From positions 2,508,456 through 2,572,455 of the forward strand of contig NZ_JACHNP010000001.1 in the NCBI RefSeq assembly GCF_014206815.1: a stretch of DNA of 64,000 nt, in the 5' to 3' direction. Within the stretch, counting starts at the first letter, position 1, and each line of letters starts with the position of its first letter. The stretch comes from Xanthomonas sp. F10 (GTDB lineage: Bacteria > Pseudomonadota > Gammaproteobacteria > Xanthomonadales > Xanthomonadaceae). A program made the position numbers and the translations under genes. Below are positions 8,650 to 15,800 of the stretch, one piece after another. The notes beneath the pieces were generated by a model. That model did no database searches. It had not been told where the DNA came from and saw nothing but the letters and a program-made list of their open reading frames with translations.

Positions 8650-10503
8650 TCACTCATCGTAGGGACGGATGGAATCGGGGACGACCCGCGCGCCTTGCTG
8701 CTGGATCAGCGCCTGCACCGCCGGGTCGTTCATGAACGCGGTCTCGGCCGCGTTCTGGCGCTCGCCGCGTTGCCGGTGCGAGCGCTCATGCAGGGTTTCG
8801 GCATCGACCGCGATGCCGCTTTCGATGACGATCTTCGGGCGCTGGCCCAGCGCATCGGCCAGGGCCGCGGCCAGTTCGCCGAGCGAGCGCTCGGACTGCA
8901 GGTATTCGAAGCCCGGCGACAGCGACAGCCGCAGCACGCCTTCAGCATGGCTGACGAAGGCGGCATTGGCGGCGAGCTGCCGCGACGGGCCGCTCAGCCC
9001 GCAATCGGCGACCAGTTCGAGCCAGTCCTCGGCGCTGTGCAGCGCGCGCGGCGTGTCGGACACGGCGGCATGGGTGCGCGGCGGCGGTGCCAGCGGCGGC
9101 ACCATCGCCATTTCCGGTTCGGCGGCGGCGGCCGGGACCACCGCTGGCGCCGGCGTCGCGACGGACGCGGACGGCGCCGGGCGTGCTGCCGGCGGATCCC
9201 AGGGCGGATCCAGCGGGGCCGGGGCCGCACTGGGCGCAGCCGCCATGGGCGCGGCAGGAACCGGCGCCGGCGCGGCGGCGACGGGCGCAGCCGGCACGGC
9301 GGTGGTCACCGCGACAGGGGCCGCCATCGCCGCGGCGGGCGCGCTGGCAGCGGCCGCGGACGCATGGCCGTGTCCTTGCGTGGCCGTACCGGTCGCGGTG
9401 CCGGCCGGCAGCGCCGCGGCACCCATCGGGCGGAACGCCAGCATGCGCAACACCGCCATCTCGAACCCGGCGCGCGGACTCGGCGCCAGGTACAGGTCGC
9501 GGCGCCCGTTCAGCGCCATCTGGTACCACAGCTGCACGATCTCCGGACGCAGGCGCTCGGCCAGCGGTGCCGGGTCCAGGCCATCCAGCGCGGGCGTGGC
9601 CGCGCCCGGCACCAGTTGCCGCACCTGGATGCGGTGCAGGGCCTCGGCCAGCGCCTCCAGCACCCCGCCCCAGTCGGGCGAGAACTCGGCCAGGCCGGCC
9701 ACCACCTGCAGCAACCGCTGCCCGTCGGCATCGGCCAGCGCGTCGAGCATCGCCCCGACCTGGGTGCGATCGACCGTGCCCAGCATCGCCCGCACCACCG
9801 CGTCGCGCAGCGCACCGCCGGCGTAGGCGATGGCCTGGTCGAGCAGCGACAGACCATCGCGCAGGCTGCCATCGGCCGCCTTGGCCAGCTGCACGATCGC
9901 CGAGGCATCCACCTCGATCTGCTCGGCGGCCAGGATCTTGGTCATCTGCCCCTGGATCTGCTCCTCGTCCAGGCGCTTGAGGTTGAACTGCAGGCAGCGC
10001 GACAGCACCGTCACCGGCAGCTTCTGCGGGTCGGTGGTGGCGAGCAGGAACTTCACGTGCTCCGGCGGCTCTTCCAGCGTCTTCAGCAGCGCGTTGAACG
10101 CCGCCTTGGAGAGCATGTGCACTTCGTCGATCAGGTAGACCTTGAACTTGCCGCGCGAGGGCATGTACTGCGCGTTCTCGATCACCTCGCGCACGTCGTC
10201 CACGCCGGTGTTGGACGCGGCGTCGATCTCCAGCAGGTCGATGTAGCGCCCGGCATCGATGTCCAGGCAGGCCGCGCACTGACCGCACGGGTCGGCGCTG
10301 GTGCCCTGCTCGCAGTTGAGCGACTTGGCGAAGATGCGCGCGATGGTGGTCTTGCCGACACCGCGGGTACCGGTGAACAGGAACGCGTGATGCACCCGGC
10401 CGCTGTCCAGCGCGTTGGTGAGCGCGCGGACCACATGCTCCTGCCCCACCAACTCGGCGAAACGCTTGGGGCGCCACTTGCGGGCGAGAACGAGATAGGA
10501 CAT
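8650..10503 (-). CDS. dnaX: DNA polymerase III subunits gamma/tau
   Basis: DnaX (617 residues) is the clamp-loader ATPase that links core polymerases at the replication fork. The N-terminal AAA+ module shows Walker A GTRGVGKTT (residues 45-53), zinc ligands Cys64, Cys73, Cys76 and Cys79, Walker B LIDEVHML and the SRC motif in LSRCLQF. Residues about 370-500 are an Ala/Pro-rich linker. The rest corresponds to the tau domain that contacts the polymerase. I saw no A-rich slippery sequence like the E. coli gamma frameshift site, so a short gamma form cannot be predicted. It is first in dnaX-ybaB-recR. Confidence 0.96.
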   Translation of the reverse strand: MSYLVLARKWRPKRFAELVGQEHVVRALTNALDSGRVHHAFLFTGTRGVGKTTIARIFAKSLNCEQGTSADPCGQCAACLDIDAGRYIDLLEIDAASNTGVDDVREVIENAQYMPSRGKFKVYLIDEVHMLSKAAFNALLKTLEEPPEHVKFLLATTDPQKLPVTVLSRCLQFNLKRLDEEQIQGQMTKILAAEQIEVDASAIVQLAKAADGSLRDGLSLLDQAIAYAGGALRDAVVRAMLGTVDRTQVGAMLDALADADGQRLLQVVAGLAEFSPDWGGVLEALAEALHRIQVRQLVPGAATPALDGLDPAPLAERLRPEIVQLWYQMALNGRRDLYLAPSPRAGFEMAVLRMLAFRPMGAAALPAGTATGTATQGHGHASAAAASAPAAAMAAPVAVTTAVPAAPVAAAPAPVPAAPMAAAPSAAPAPLDPPWDPPAARPAPSASVATPAPAVVPAAAAEPEMAMVPPLAPPPRTHAAVSDTPRALHSAEDWLELVADCGLSGPSRQLAANAAFVSHAEGVLRLSLSPGFEYLQSERSLGELAAALADALGQRPKIVIESGIAVDAETLHERSHRQRGERQNAAETAFMNDPAVQALIQQQGARVVPDSIRPYDE

Positions 10504-10669
10504 CAGGCGACCGTCTTCATCTGAACCGCCATTGTGCCACGCCGGGCCAGCGCGATCGTTCAGCCGCCCGGTCAGCCGGCGTCACGCGCGCGCCGGCCGT
10601 CGTGCAGGGCTGCCTGCCACGATGAACAGGGTGAAGATGAGCGCAGTTCACGCCCCGGCGTCGTTCGCC

Positions 10670-10698
10670 TTGTGAACAGCGGCCATGACGGCTAGAAT
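10670..10698 (+). promoter_or_regulatory. Sigma-70 promoter of tRNA-Ser(GGA)
   Basis: TTGTGA at 10670-10675 and TAGAAT at 10693-10698 are separated by exactly 17 bp and lie 39 bp before the tRNA 5' end. This is a near-consensus housekeeping promoter in an otherwise GC-rich spacer. Confidence 0.75.
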
Positions 10699-10737
10699 TC
10701 CCGCCCTTGCCCGGACCGCATGGCCTGCGCAAGACCC

Positions 10738-10830
10738 GGAGAGGTGTCCGAGTGGTTGAAGGAGCACGCCTGGAAAGTGTGTAAGCGTCTAAACCGCGCT
10801 TCGGGGGTTCGAATCCCCCTCTCTCCGCCA
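10738..10830 (+). tRNA. tRNA-Ser(GGA)
   Basis: The 93-nt class II tRNA has a long variable arm, acceptor stem GGAGAGG paired with CCTCTCC (one G-T style offset at the base), anticodon loop CTGGAAA with GGA, T-loop GGTTCGAATCC and an encoded CCA. It closely resembles E. coli serW/serX. Its last 20 nt plus the next 4 bp are repeated 159 bp downstream; see the separate repeat entry. Confidence 0.95.
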
Positions 10831-10993
10831 GATTGAAAGTGTTGAGATGGCCCAGTCGCGTGAGTTTCGCCGGCGCCTGGGAGGGGGTGAGAACCCCCGG
10901 GTTCGACAGGTGGCGTAGCTACCTGCACGGCGAAGCCGCCCGAAGGGCGAGGCATCGAAGATGCCGAGTGAATCCCCCTCTCTCCGCCAGATT
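10811..10993 (+). repeat. tRNA-Ser(GGA)-linked unit bounded by copies of the tRNA 3' end
   Basis: A 24-bp sequence (10811-10834: tRNA T-arm 3' half, acceptor 3' strand, CCA and GATT) is repeated perfectly at 10970-10993. Between the copies are four successive hairpins. The first is GGGGGT-GAGA-ACCCCC near 10883-10898. The linker GGGTTCGAC follows at 10899-10907. Next come AGGTGGC-GTA-GCTACCT, then CGCCC-GAA-GGGCG, then GGCATC-GAA-GATGCC. The segment 10925-10952 matches 26 of 28 bases of the unit behind tRNA-Ser(CGA). No protein frame is convincing. The layout resembles the E. coli tyrT rtT repeats. The function is unknown. Confidence 0.8.
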
Positions 10994-11081
10994 CGAATGC
11001 GTTTCCCTCGCAGAGTTGCTTCGCCGTTGGCGTAAGACTCAAAGGGAAAGACCACGCCACTGGCGCGGTTTCGTCTCTATG

Positions 11082-11192
11082 GTGGCCCCGTCGGCCCCTC
11101 GCGACGCTAGGTCGAAAACCCCGCCAGGGCCGGAAGGCAGCAACGGTATCGATCGACGCGGGCGCCGAGGTCAGCCGGCGGGGTTACCACCC
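11082..11192 (+). ncRNA. ffs: Signal recognition particle 4.5S RNA
   Basis: The apical domain reads GCCAGGGCCGGAAGGCAGCAACGG (11123-11146), split here as GCCAGGGCCGGAAGG and CAGCAACGG. It contains the GGAA tetraloop and the asymmetric AGCA loop that bind Ffh. The ends pair: GTGG, CCCCG and TCGGC at 11082-11096 match GCCGG, CGGGG and CCAC at 11174-11190, giving one long rod of about 110 nt as in small bacterial SRP RNA. The ends are estimated from the pairing. The 3' part (11146-11192) is repeated downstream. A clear promoter was not found. Confidence 0.85.
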
Positions 11193-11580
11193 CCTTCTGC
11201 AACGCTGCCTGCCGCATGGAGACACATCGCCTGCGCGATGCGTCCTGCCAGACATGAGCATCCTTGCGGTACGCCACGCCTTCCGCCCGCGTCGGGTCCC
11301 TGGCTAGTCGTTGGCACCGGCCGTGGCGACGGCGCAAGCATCTCTACAACGGCGGCGCTACTTCGGCGCGTATCGATCGACGCGGGCGCCGAGGTCAGCC
11401 GGCGGGGTTACCACCCTTCTACGACGACGAACGATCAGCCTAGATCGCGTGCAGCGGTTGCGCCTGCAGAAAGCAACAGCCATCCCGGCCTGTCATTCGT
11501 TCCGGCCGTGGCGACGACACAGAGAGTCTTACGGCGGCGGGATATGCCTGGCGCGGTCAGCCGGCGGGATTACCACCCCC
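11146..11580 (+). repeat. Tandem units ending with copies of the ffs 3' end
   Basis: The 47-bp ffs segment at 11146-11192 recurs without mismatch at 11368-11414, and its last 26 bp or so recur with one change at 11555-11580. The two spacers (11193-11367 and 11415-11554) share a block CCGGCCGTGGCGAC (11317-11330 and 11502-11515), followed by ACGGCGGCG, so they are diverged copies of one unit. Only the 3' half of ffs is copied and the Ffh-binding loop is absent, so these are not extra ffs genes. No protein-coding frame of family character exists here. The 429 bp between ffs and moaE hold nothing else that I recognise. Confidence 0.8.
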
Positions 11581-11621
11581 TCCCCTACGAAGACACGATC
11601 AACACCTGATCGCGCGCGCCG

Positions 11622-12068
11622 CTAATCGGGTTGCGCCGCCTGCGTCTCCGGATGCAGCCATCCCGCATCGCCGTCGCGATAGCGTTCGCGCTTCCAGATC
11701 GGCACGCGCGCCTTGACCTCGTCGATGAGGTAGCGGCAGGCATCGAACGCGGCGCCACGGTGCGCAGCGACCACGCCGACCCAGACCGCCAGGTCGCCGA
11801 TCGCCAGTTCGCCGACGCGGTGCACGCAGCGCAGGTCGAGGATGGCGAAGCGGGCCAGCGCCTCGTCGACGATGCGCTGGCCCTCGGCCTCGGCCAGCGC
11901 GGCGTAGGCCTCGTAGTGCAGGCCGTCGACCGCACGGCCGTCGTTGTGGTCGCGCACCCAGCCTTCGAAGCTGGCATAGGCACCAGCCTGGGCGTGCGCC
12001 AGCGGGGCGCGCAGCGTGGCGATGTCGAGCGGATGGTCGGCCAGGCGGAAACGCGGTTCGGTGGACAT
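11622..12068 (-). CDS. moaE: Molybdopterin synthase large subunit MoaE
   Basis: The 148-residue protein is the catalytic subunit that converts precursor Z (cPMP) into molybdopterin with sulphur from MoaD. Family features are FEGWVRDHNDG, HYEAYAALAE, HRVGELAIGD, AHRGAAFDACRYLID and the active-site lysines Lys119 and Lys126 in VKARVPIWKRE. It is the last gene of the kdkA-moa operon, 3 bp after moaD. Confidence 0.95.
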   Translation of the reverse strand: MSTEPRFRLADHPLDIATLRAPLAHAQAGAYASFEGWVRDHNDGRAVDGLHYEAYAALAEAEGQRIVDEALARFAILDLRCVHRVGELAIGDLAVWVGVVAAHRGAAFDACRYLIDEVKARVPIWKRERYRDGDAGWLHPETQAAQPD

Positions 12069-12071
12069 GGC

Positions 12072-12317
12072 TCAGCCTCCCGAGACCGGCGGGATGAACA
12101 CCACTTCGCTACCGTCGCGCACCGCTTCGTCCCAGCCCGCGAAGGCACCGTCGACCGCCACCCGCAACCGCTCCGCCGGCCAGCGCAGGCCGTGGCGGGC
12201 ATCGCGTTCGGCGTACAGCGCACGCAGATCGGGCGCATCGGTACTCACCTGTTCGCGCTCCAGGCCCGCGGCCTCGCGCAGGCTGGCGAAGTACAGCACG
12301 GTCACCGAGGCGCTCAT
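12072..12317 (-). CDS. moaD: Molybdopterin synthase sulphur carrier MoaD
   Basis: The 81-residue ubiquitin-like protein ends in Gly-Gly (IPPVSGG), the tail that is thiocarboxylated and inserted in the MoaE active site. The start [20 protein letters not shown] is typical. Its ATG overlaps the moaC stop by 4 bp, and moaE follows after 3 bp, so all three are co-translated. The length is normal for MoaD. Confidence 0.95.
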   Translation of the reverse strand: MSASVTVLYFASLREAAGLEREQVSTDAPDLRALYAERDARHGLRWPAERLRVAVDGAFAGWDEAVRDGSEVVFIPPVSGG

Positions 12318-12832
12318 GCCACGCTCCCGACATCGCGCTTGCCGCCGCGCTTGCCGACCAGTCGCACCGGGCCGATGGTCATCGCGTGGGTCAAGGCCTT
12401 GCACATGTCGTAGACGGTCAACGCGGCGACGCTGGCGCCGGTCAGCGCCTCCATCTCCACGCCGGTGCGGTGCACGGTGCGCACCGTGCATTCGATGCCC
12501 AGCACCTGCGGCGAGCGCCAGTCGATGGCGAAGCGGCAGCCGTCGATCGGCAGCGGATGGCAGAACGGAATCAGTTCGTGGGTGCGCTTGACCGCCATGG
12601 TGCCGGCGATCACCGCGGTGTCGACGATGCCGCCCTTCACGCTGCGCAGCGCGTCGGCGCGCAACTGCGCAGCCACGGCCGCGGGAAAGCGCACCTGCGC
12701 CTGCGCCACCGCCACGCGCGCGGTGGCGGTCTTGGCGGAGACGTCGACCATGGTCGGCAGCCCCTGCGGGTCCAGGTGGGTCAGCGCCGGCGCGGCGGCG
12801 CGCGCGGACGTGGCGGAGGTCTTCTTGGTCAT
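12314..12832 (-). CDS. moaC: Cyclic pyranopterin monophosphate synthase MoaC
   Basis: The 172-residue protein acts with MoaA to make cyclic pyranopterin monophosphate from GTP. Visible signatures are [32 protein letters not shown], the active-site segment [12 protein letters not shown], and [20 protein letters not shown]. The ATG at 12832 gives [20 protein letters not shown]. The first 25 residues are variable. It is preceded in the operon by an NTF2-like gene and overlaps moaD. Confidence 0.95.
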   Translation of the reverse strand: MTKKTSATSARAAAPALTHLDPQGLPTMVDVSAKTATARVAVAQAQVRFPAAVAAQLRADALRSVKGGIVDTAVIAGTMAVKRTHELIPFCHPLPIDGCRFAIDWRSPQVLGIECTVRTVHRTGVEMEALTGASVAALTVYDMCKALTHAMTIGPVRLVGKRGGKRDVGSVA

Positions 12833-12863
12833 GGACTGCGCTGCCGCTCCCACGGCGCGATCT

Positions 12864-13238
12864 TCAAGCGCCGCCGGGGATCGGCGTGCCCTGGTGGAAC
12901 AGCATGCGCCATCTGTCGTCACGGCGCTGCCACAGCGAACTGCGCAGCGCCTGCCGCGGCGGCTCGCCGCCGCCGCTGCGCTCGCTGCGATAGCGCACTT
13001 GCGCAAGATCCGGCGCCAGCGACTGCACCTGGATGTCGAAGGCGCGGTAGCGGAAGTCGCCCGACTCCACCGCCAACGCCTGCAGCACCGCCGGCCTGTC
13101 GAAGCAGCGCCCGGAGGCGCCGAACTCGACGAAGGCGTCGTCGAGCAGTTCAGCCACGCGCGTCGCCGAGGCACGCACCGCCGGCTCCAGCAAGTCCAGC
13201 TCCAGCGCGACCAGCGCGTCTTGCACTGCGGCGTCCAT
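12864..13238 (-). CDS. NTF2-like/DUF4440 small protein
   Basis: The 124-residue protein fits the SnoaL/NTF2-like cone fold: an N-terminal helix pair [24 protein letters not shown], then [13 protein letters not shown] and a C-terminal strand [11 protein letters not shown]. These proteins bind small ligands or act as isomerases, but family membership does not give a reaction. It sits between moaA (3 bp gap) and moaC (31 bp gap) on the same strand. A link to molybdenum cofactor synthesis is inferred from position only. Confidence 0.75.
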   Translation of the reverse strand: MDAAVQDALVALELDLLEPAVRASATRVAELLDDAFVEFGASGRCFDRPAVLQALAVESGDFRYRAFDIQVQSLAPDLAQVRYRSERSGGGEPPRQALRSSLWQRRDDRWRMLFHQGTPIPGGA

Positions 13239-13241
13239 CGC

Positions 13242-14276
13242 TCAACCGCCGATCAGGAACATTTCGACGTGCTTGCCGCGCGTGGCCGACGCCGCGCCCC
13301 GCAGTTCGCTGTAGCGATCGTCGCGACGCTCCCACAGCGCACGCACACGCTCGGCCAGCATCTCTTCGCCACCGGCCAGCGCCGGCCGCAGGTCGGTGCC
13401 CTCGCCCGCGAACAGGCAGGTGTATAGATGGCCATCGGCCGAGACGCGGGCACGGTGGCAATCGCCGCAGAACGGCGCGCTGACCGAAGTGACGAAGCCG
13501 ATCTCGCCGCCGCCGTCGGCGAAGGCGTAGCGCGCGGCGACCTCGCCTGAGTAATGCGGCGCCAGCGCCTGCAGCGGCCAGCGCGCGGCGATGCGATCGC
13601 GCAGTTCGGCGGCCGGCACCACCCGCTCGCGGCGCCAGGCATTGCAGGTGCCCACGTCCATGTATTCGATGAAGCGCAGCACATGGCCGCTGCCGCGAAA
13701 ATGCGCCAGCAACGGCAGCACCTGGTCGTCGTTGATGCCGCGCTGGACCACGCAGTTGAGCTTGACCGGCCCAAGCCCGGCCGCCACCGCCGCGTCGATG
13801 CCCTCCAACACTTGCGCGATCTCGCCACGGCCGCCGGACAGCTGCCGGAACACCGCCGGCTCGATCGCATCCAGGCTGACCGTGACCCGGCGCAGGCCGG
13901 CCTCGCGCAAGGCGTGCGCGTGCCGCGCCAGCAGCGCGCCGTTGGTGGTCATGGCCAGATCGTCCACGCCAGGGATGCGCGCCAGCCGCCGCACCAACTC
14001 GGGCAGATCGCGGCGCAGCAGCGGCTCGCCGCCGGTCAAGCGCAGCTTGTTGACGCCGTTGCGGACGAAGGCGCGGGCAAGGGTCTCCAGTTGCGCGAAC
14101 GACAGCCGCGACGCGGCGTCGAAGCCGTAGTCGTCCGGCACCTTGTCGGCGGGCATGCAGTAGCCGCAGCGGAAGTTGCAGGCCTCGATCACCGACAGGC
14201 GCAGGTCGCGCAACGGCCGCCCGCGCCGGTCCGCAGGCGTCGCCGACGCGAGCGGCAGACGCGGCAGCGCGTTCAT
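13242..14276 (-). CDS. moaA: GTP 3',8-cyclase MoaA
   Basis: MoaA (344 residues) is the radical-SAM enzyme for the first step of molybdenum cofactor synthesis. The N-terminal cluster motif is Cys33-X3-Cys37-X2-Cys40 in [10 protein letters not shown]. The C-terminal second cluster is Cys-X2-Cys-X13-Cys in [19 protein letters not shown]. The chain ends with the conserved Gly-Gly. [16 protein letters not shown] and TTNGALL are radical-SAM core elements. The frame is open 15 codons further upstream, but the ATG at 14276 overlaps the preceding stop as ATGA and gives a normal length. Confidence 0.96.
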   Translation of the reverse strand: MNALPRLPLASATPADRRGRPLRDLRLSVIEACNFRCGYCMPADKVPDDYGFDAASRLSFAQLETLARAFVRNGVNKLRLTGGEPLLRRDLPELVRRLARIPGVDDLAMTTNGALLARHAHALREAGLRRVTVSLDAIEPAVFRQLSGGRGEIAQVLEGIDAAVAAGLGPVKLNCVVQRGINDDQVLPLLAHFRGSGHVLRFIEYMDVGTCNAWRRERVVPAAELRDRIAARWPLQALAPHYSGEVAARYAFADGGGEIGFVTSVSAPFCGDCHRARVSADGHLYTCLFAGEGTDLRPALAGGEEMLAERVRALWERRDDRYSELRGAASATRGKHVEMFLIGG

Positions 14277-15031
14277 CCCGCCGGTACCTGCGGCGCGCGC
14301 GGCGCTGCCAGCGCCACGCACTGGCCCGGGCGCGCCACGCGGTGGCCGCGCGCGCGCAGGGCCTCGGCATCTTCGTCGCTGGCGTAGTGGTAGAGCATCG
14401 TCCGTTGCAGCAGCTCGGCGGGGTATTCCCGCTCCAGGTCGTCGACCCCAGTATGCGACGGGTTGCCGTGAAGACCGCAGTCGTGCGCCACCAGCTCGCC
14501 GTCGTCGGCATAGCGGTTCAGCATTTCCGGGATCGGCCGGGTATCACCGCTCCATACCAGCGCGCCCTGCAAGCGCAGGCCGTAGGCGGTCTCCGGCCAG
14601 TGGTGGCGCGCCGGGAACACCTCCAGGCGCACGCCCTCGTGCCAGAACGCATCGCCCACCGCGATCAATTGGAACGCGTCCCAGAAGTTGGCGCCACCCT
14701 CGGCCAGCACGTTCGGATAGTCGGCCACCCGCCGGTGCAGCAGCGACACCACCGTGGCCGGCACGTACAGCCGCACCTTGCCGCGGCGCGCAGAGAAATA
14801 GCTGTCCACGAACAGCCGTTCGAAGCCGGCCACATGGTCCATATGCACGTGGGTGACGAACAGCGCCTGCGGCATCACCCCGTAGTGCGCCTGGTAAGCG
14901 GTCAGCCCTTCGCCGCCGCAGTCGATGGTCAGCCACGGCCGGCCATCGCGCTCGATGGTGGCCATCGGCGAACCCAACGTCACCGCCGAGGCATTGCCCA
15001 CGCCCTGGAAGCGCAGCGCCCAGTCCGTCAT
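14273..15031 (-). CDS. MBL-fold metal-dependent hydrolase (RNase Z-like)
   Basis: The 252-residue protein has the metallo-beta-lactamase motif THVHMDHVAG (His-X-His-X-Asp-His) near residue 95. Further ligand regions are PARHHWPETAYG, WSGDTRPIPEML and HDCGLHGNPSHTG. This pattern resembles the RNase Z and phosphonate-metabolism PhnP groups. It is coupled at both ends: TGATG overlap with kdkA and ATGA overlap with moaA. Placement between an LPS kinase and molybdenum cofactor genes gives no clear role, and I do not assign a substrate. Confidence 0.85.
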   Translation of the reverse strand: MTDWALRFQGVGNASAVTLGSPMATIERDGRPWLTIDCGGEGLTAYQAHYGVMPQALFVTHVHMDHVAGFERLFVDSYFSARRGKVRLYVPATVVSLLHRRVADYPNVLAEGGANFWDAFQLIAVGDAFWHEGVRLEVFPARHHWPETAYGLRLQGALVWSGDTRPIPEMLNRYADDGELVAHDCGLHGNPSHTGVDDLEREYPAELLQRTMLYHYASDEDAEALRARGHRVARPGQCVALAAPRAPQVPAG

Positions 15032-15780
15032 CAGCAGCCGCGCTCCCAGGCCAGGTCGTAGGCGCGGCGCAGCCGCGCGTAATCCTTCTCCACCGCATCG
15101 ACGCTGCGCTCGCCGCGCAGCTTCAGCAGCGAACGACGCAGCCGCTTGAGGTTGCGCTCGCGCCAGCGGGTGGCGGGAATGCGCAGCACGCCGCGATCGA
15201 AATCGATCAGCCAGCCGCGGCCGTTGCCGTCGAACAGGATGTTCTGCGCATTGAGGTCGGCGTGGTCGAGACCGGCGCGATGGAAGCGCGCGATCAGCCG
15301 CCCCGCTTCCTCCCACGGCGCGCCGCGGCCGGCCAGATGCGCGCGATCGGCCAGCGAGCGCACGCCTTCCAGCCGCTCCATCAGGATCGCTGCGCGATAG
15401 CGCAATCCCTGGCGCAGGTAGCAGGCCGCCAGCGGGCGCGGCACCGGCAGCTTGCGCGCGATCAACGCACGCATCAGCCGGAACTCGGCGAAGCTGCGGG
15501 TGCGATCGGCGCCGGTCCACAGGTAACGGTCGCGGACCAGCTTGGCGACCAGCCCGCCGCGGCGGTACTGGCGCAGCACGCAGCTGCCGAACGGGGCATC
15601 GACGAACCAGGCGCCGCCGCGGCCGCCGGCATCCACCGGGCGAGCGCGTTCGCCCCAGGCGACGGCGGAGAACAGCGACGGCTCGGCTTGCCGCAGTCGT
15701 TCGCGGTCGAACAGAATGGCCCCGTATCCGCGGCCCTCGCGGTACGGCGTCAGCGCTTCGGTGGCGTCGAATGCAACCAT
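15031..15780 (-). CDS. kdkA: 3-deoxy-D-manno-octulosonate kinase KdkA
   Basis: The 249-residue lipopolysaccharide kinase has the conserved RGG segment in [10 protein letters not shown] and [17 protein letters not shown]. Kinase-fold catalytic residues are Asp175 and Asn180 in [10 protein letters not shown], and Asp193 in WLIDFDRG. KdkA phosphorylates O-4 of the first Kdo in organisms that attach a single Kdo to lipid A. It is first in a seven-gene minus-strand operon leading to moaE. Its start lies only 20 bp from the divergent opsX, so promoters must lie within or across the coding regions. Confidence 0.92.
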   Translation of the reverse strand: MVAFDATEALTPYREGRGYGAILFDRERLRQAEPSLFSAVAWGERARPVDAGGRGGAWFVDAPFGSCVLRQYRRGGLVAKLVRDRYLWTGADRTRSFAEFRLMRALIARKLPVPRPLAACYLRQGLRYRAAILMERLEGVRSLADRAHLAGRGAPWEEAGRLIARFHRAGLDHADLNAQNILFDGNGRGWLIDFDRGVLRIPATRWRERNLKRLRRSLLKLRGERSVDAVEKDYARLRRAYDLAWERGC

Positions 15781-15800
15781 CCAGCGAGTCTAACAACACC

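Noticed and set aside
8650-10503. Programmed frameshift making the DnaX gamma form
   Set aside because: No A-rich slippery heptamer with a downstream stem was visible in the linker region.
10811-10993. tRNA 3'-end duplication as attL/attR of a genomic island
   Set aside because: Only 135 bp lie between the copies, without integrase or cargo, and a homologous interior sits behind another tRNA-Ser. A plain island scar does not explain the shared folded core.
11368-11414. Second copy of ffs
   Set aside because: Only the 3' half is repeated. The GGAA tetraloop and Ffh-binding internal loop are absent, so it cannot be a working SRP RNA.
10833-11609. Possible 258-residue protein on the plus strand
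   Set aside because: It runs through the tRNA-linked repeat, ffs and its repeated 3' ends, with no recognisable domain. The RNA explanation accounts for the sequence.
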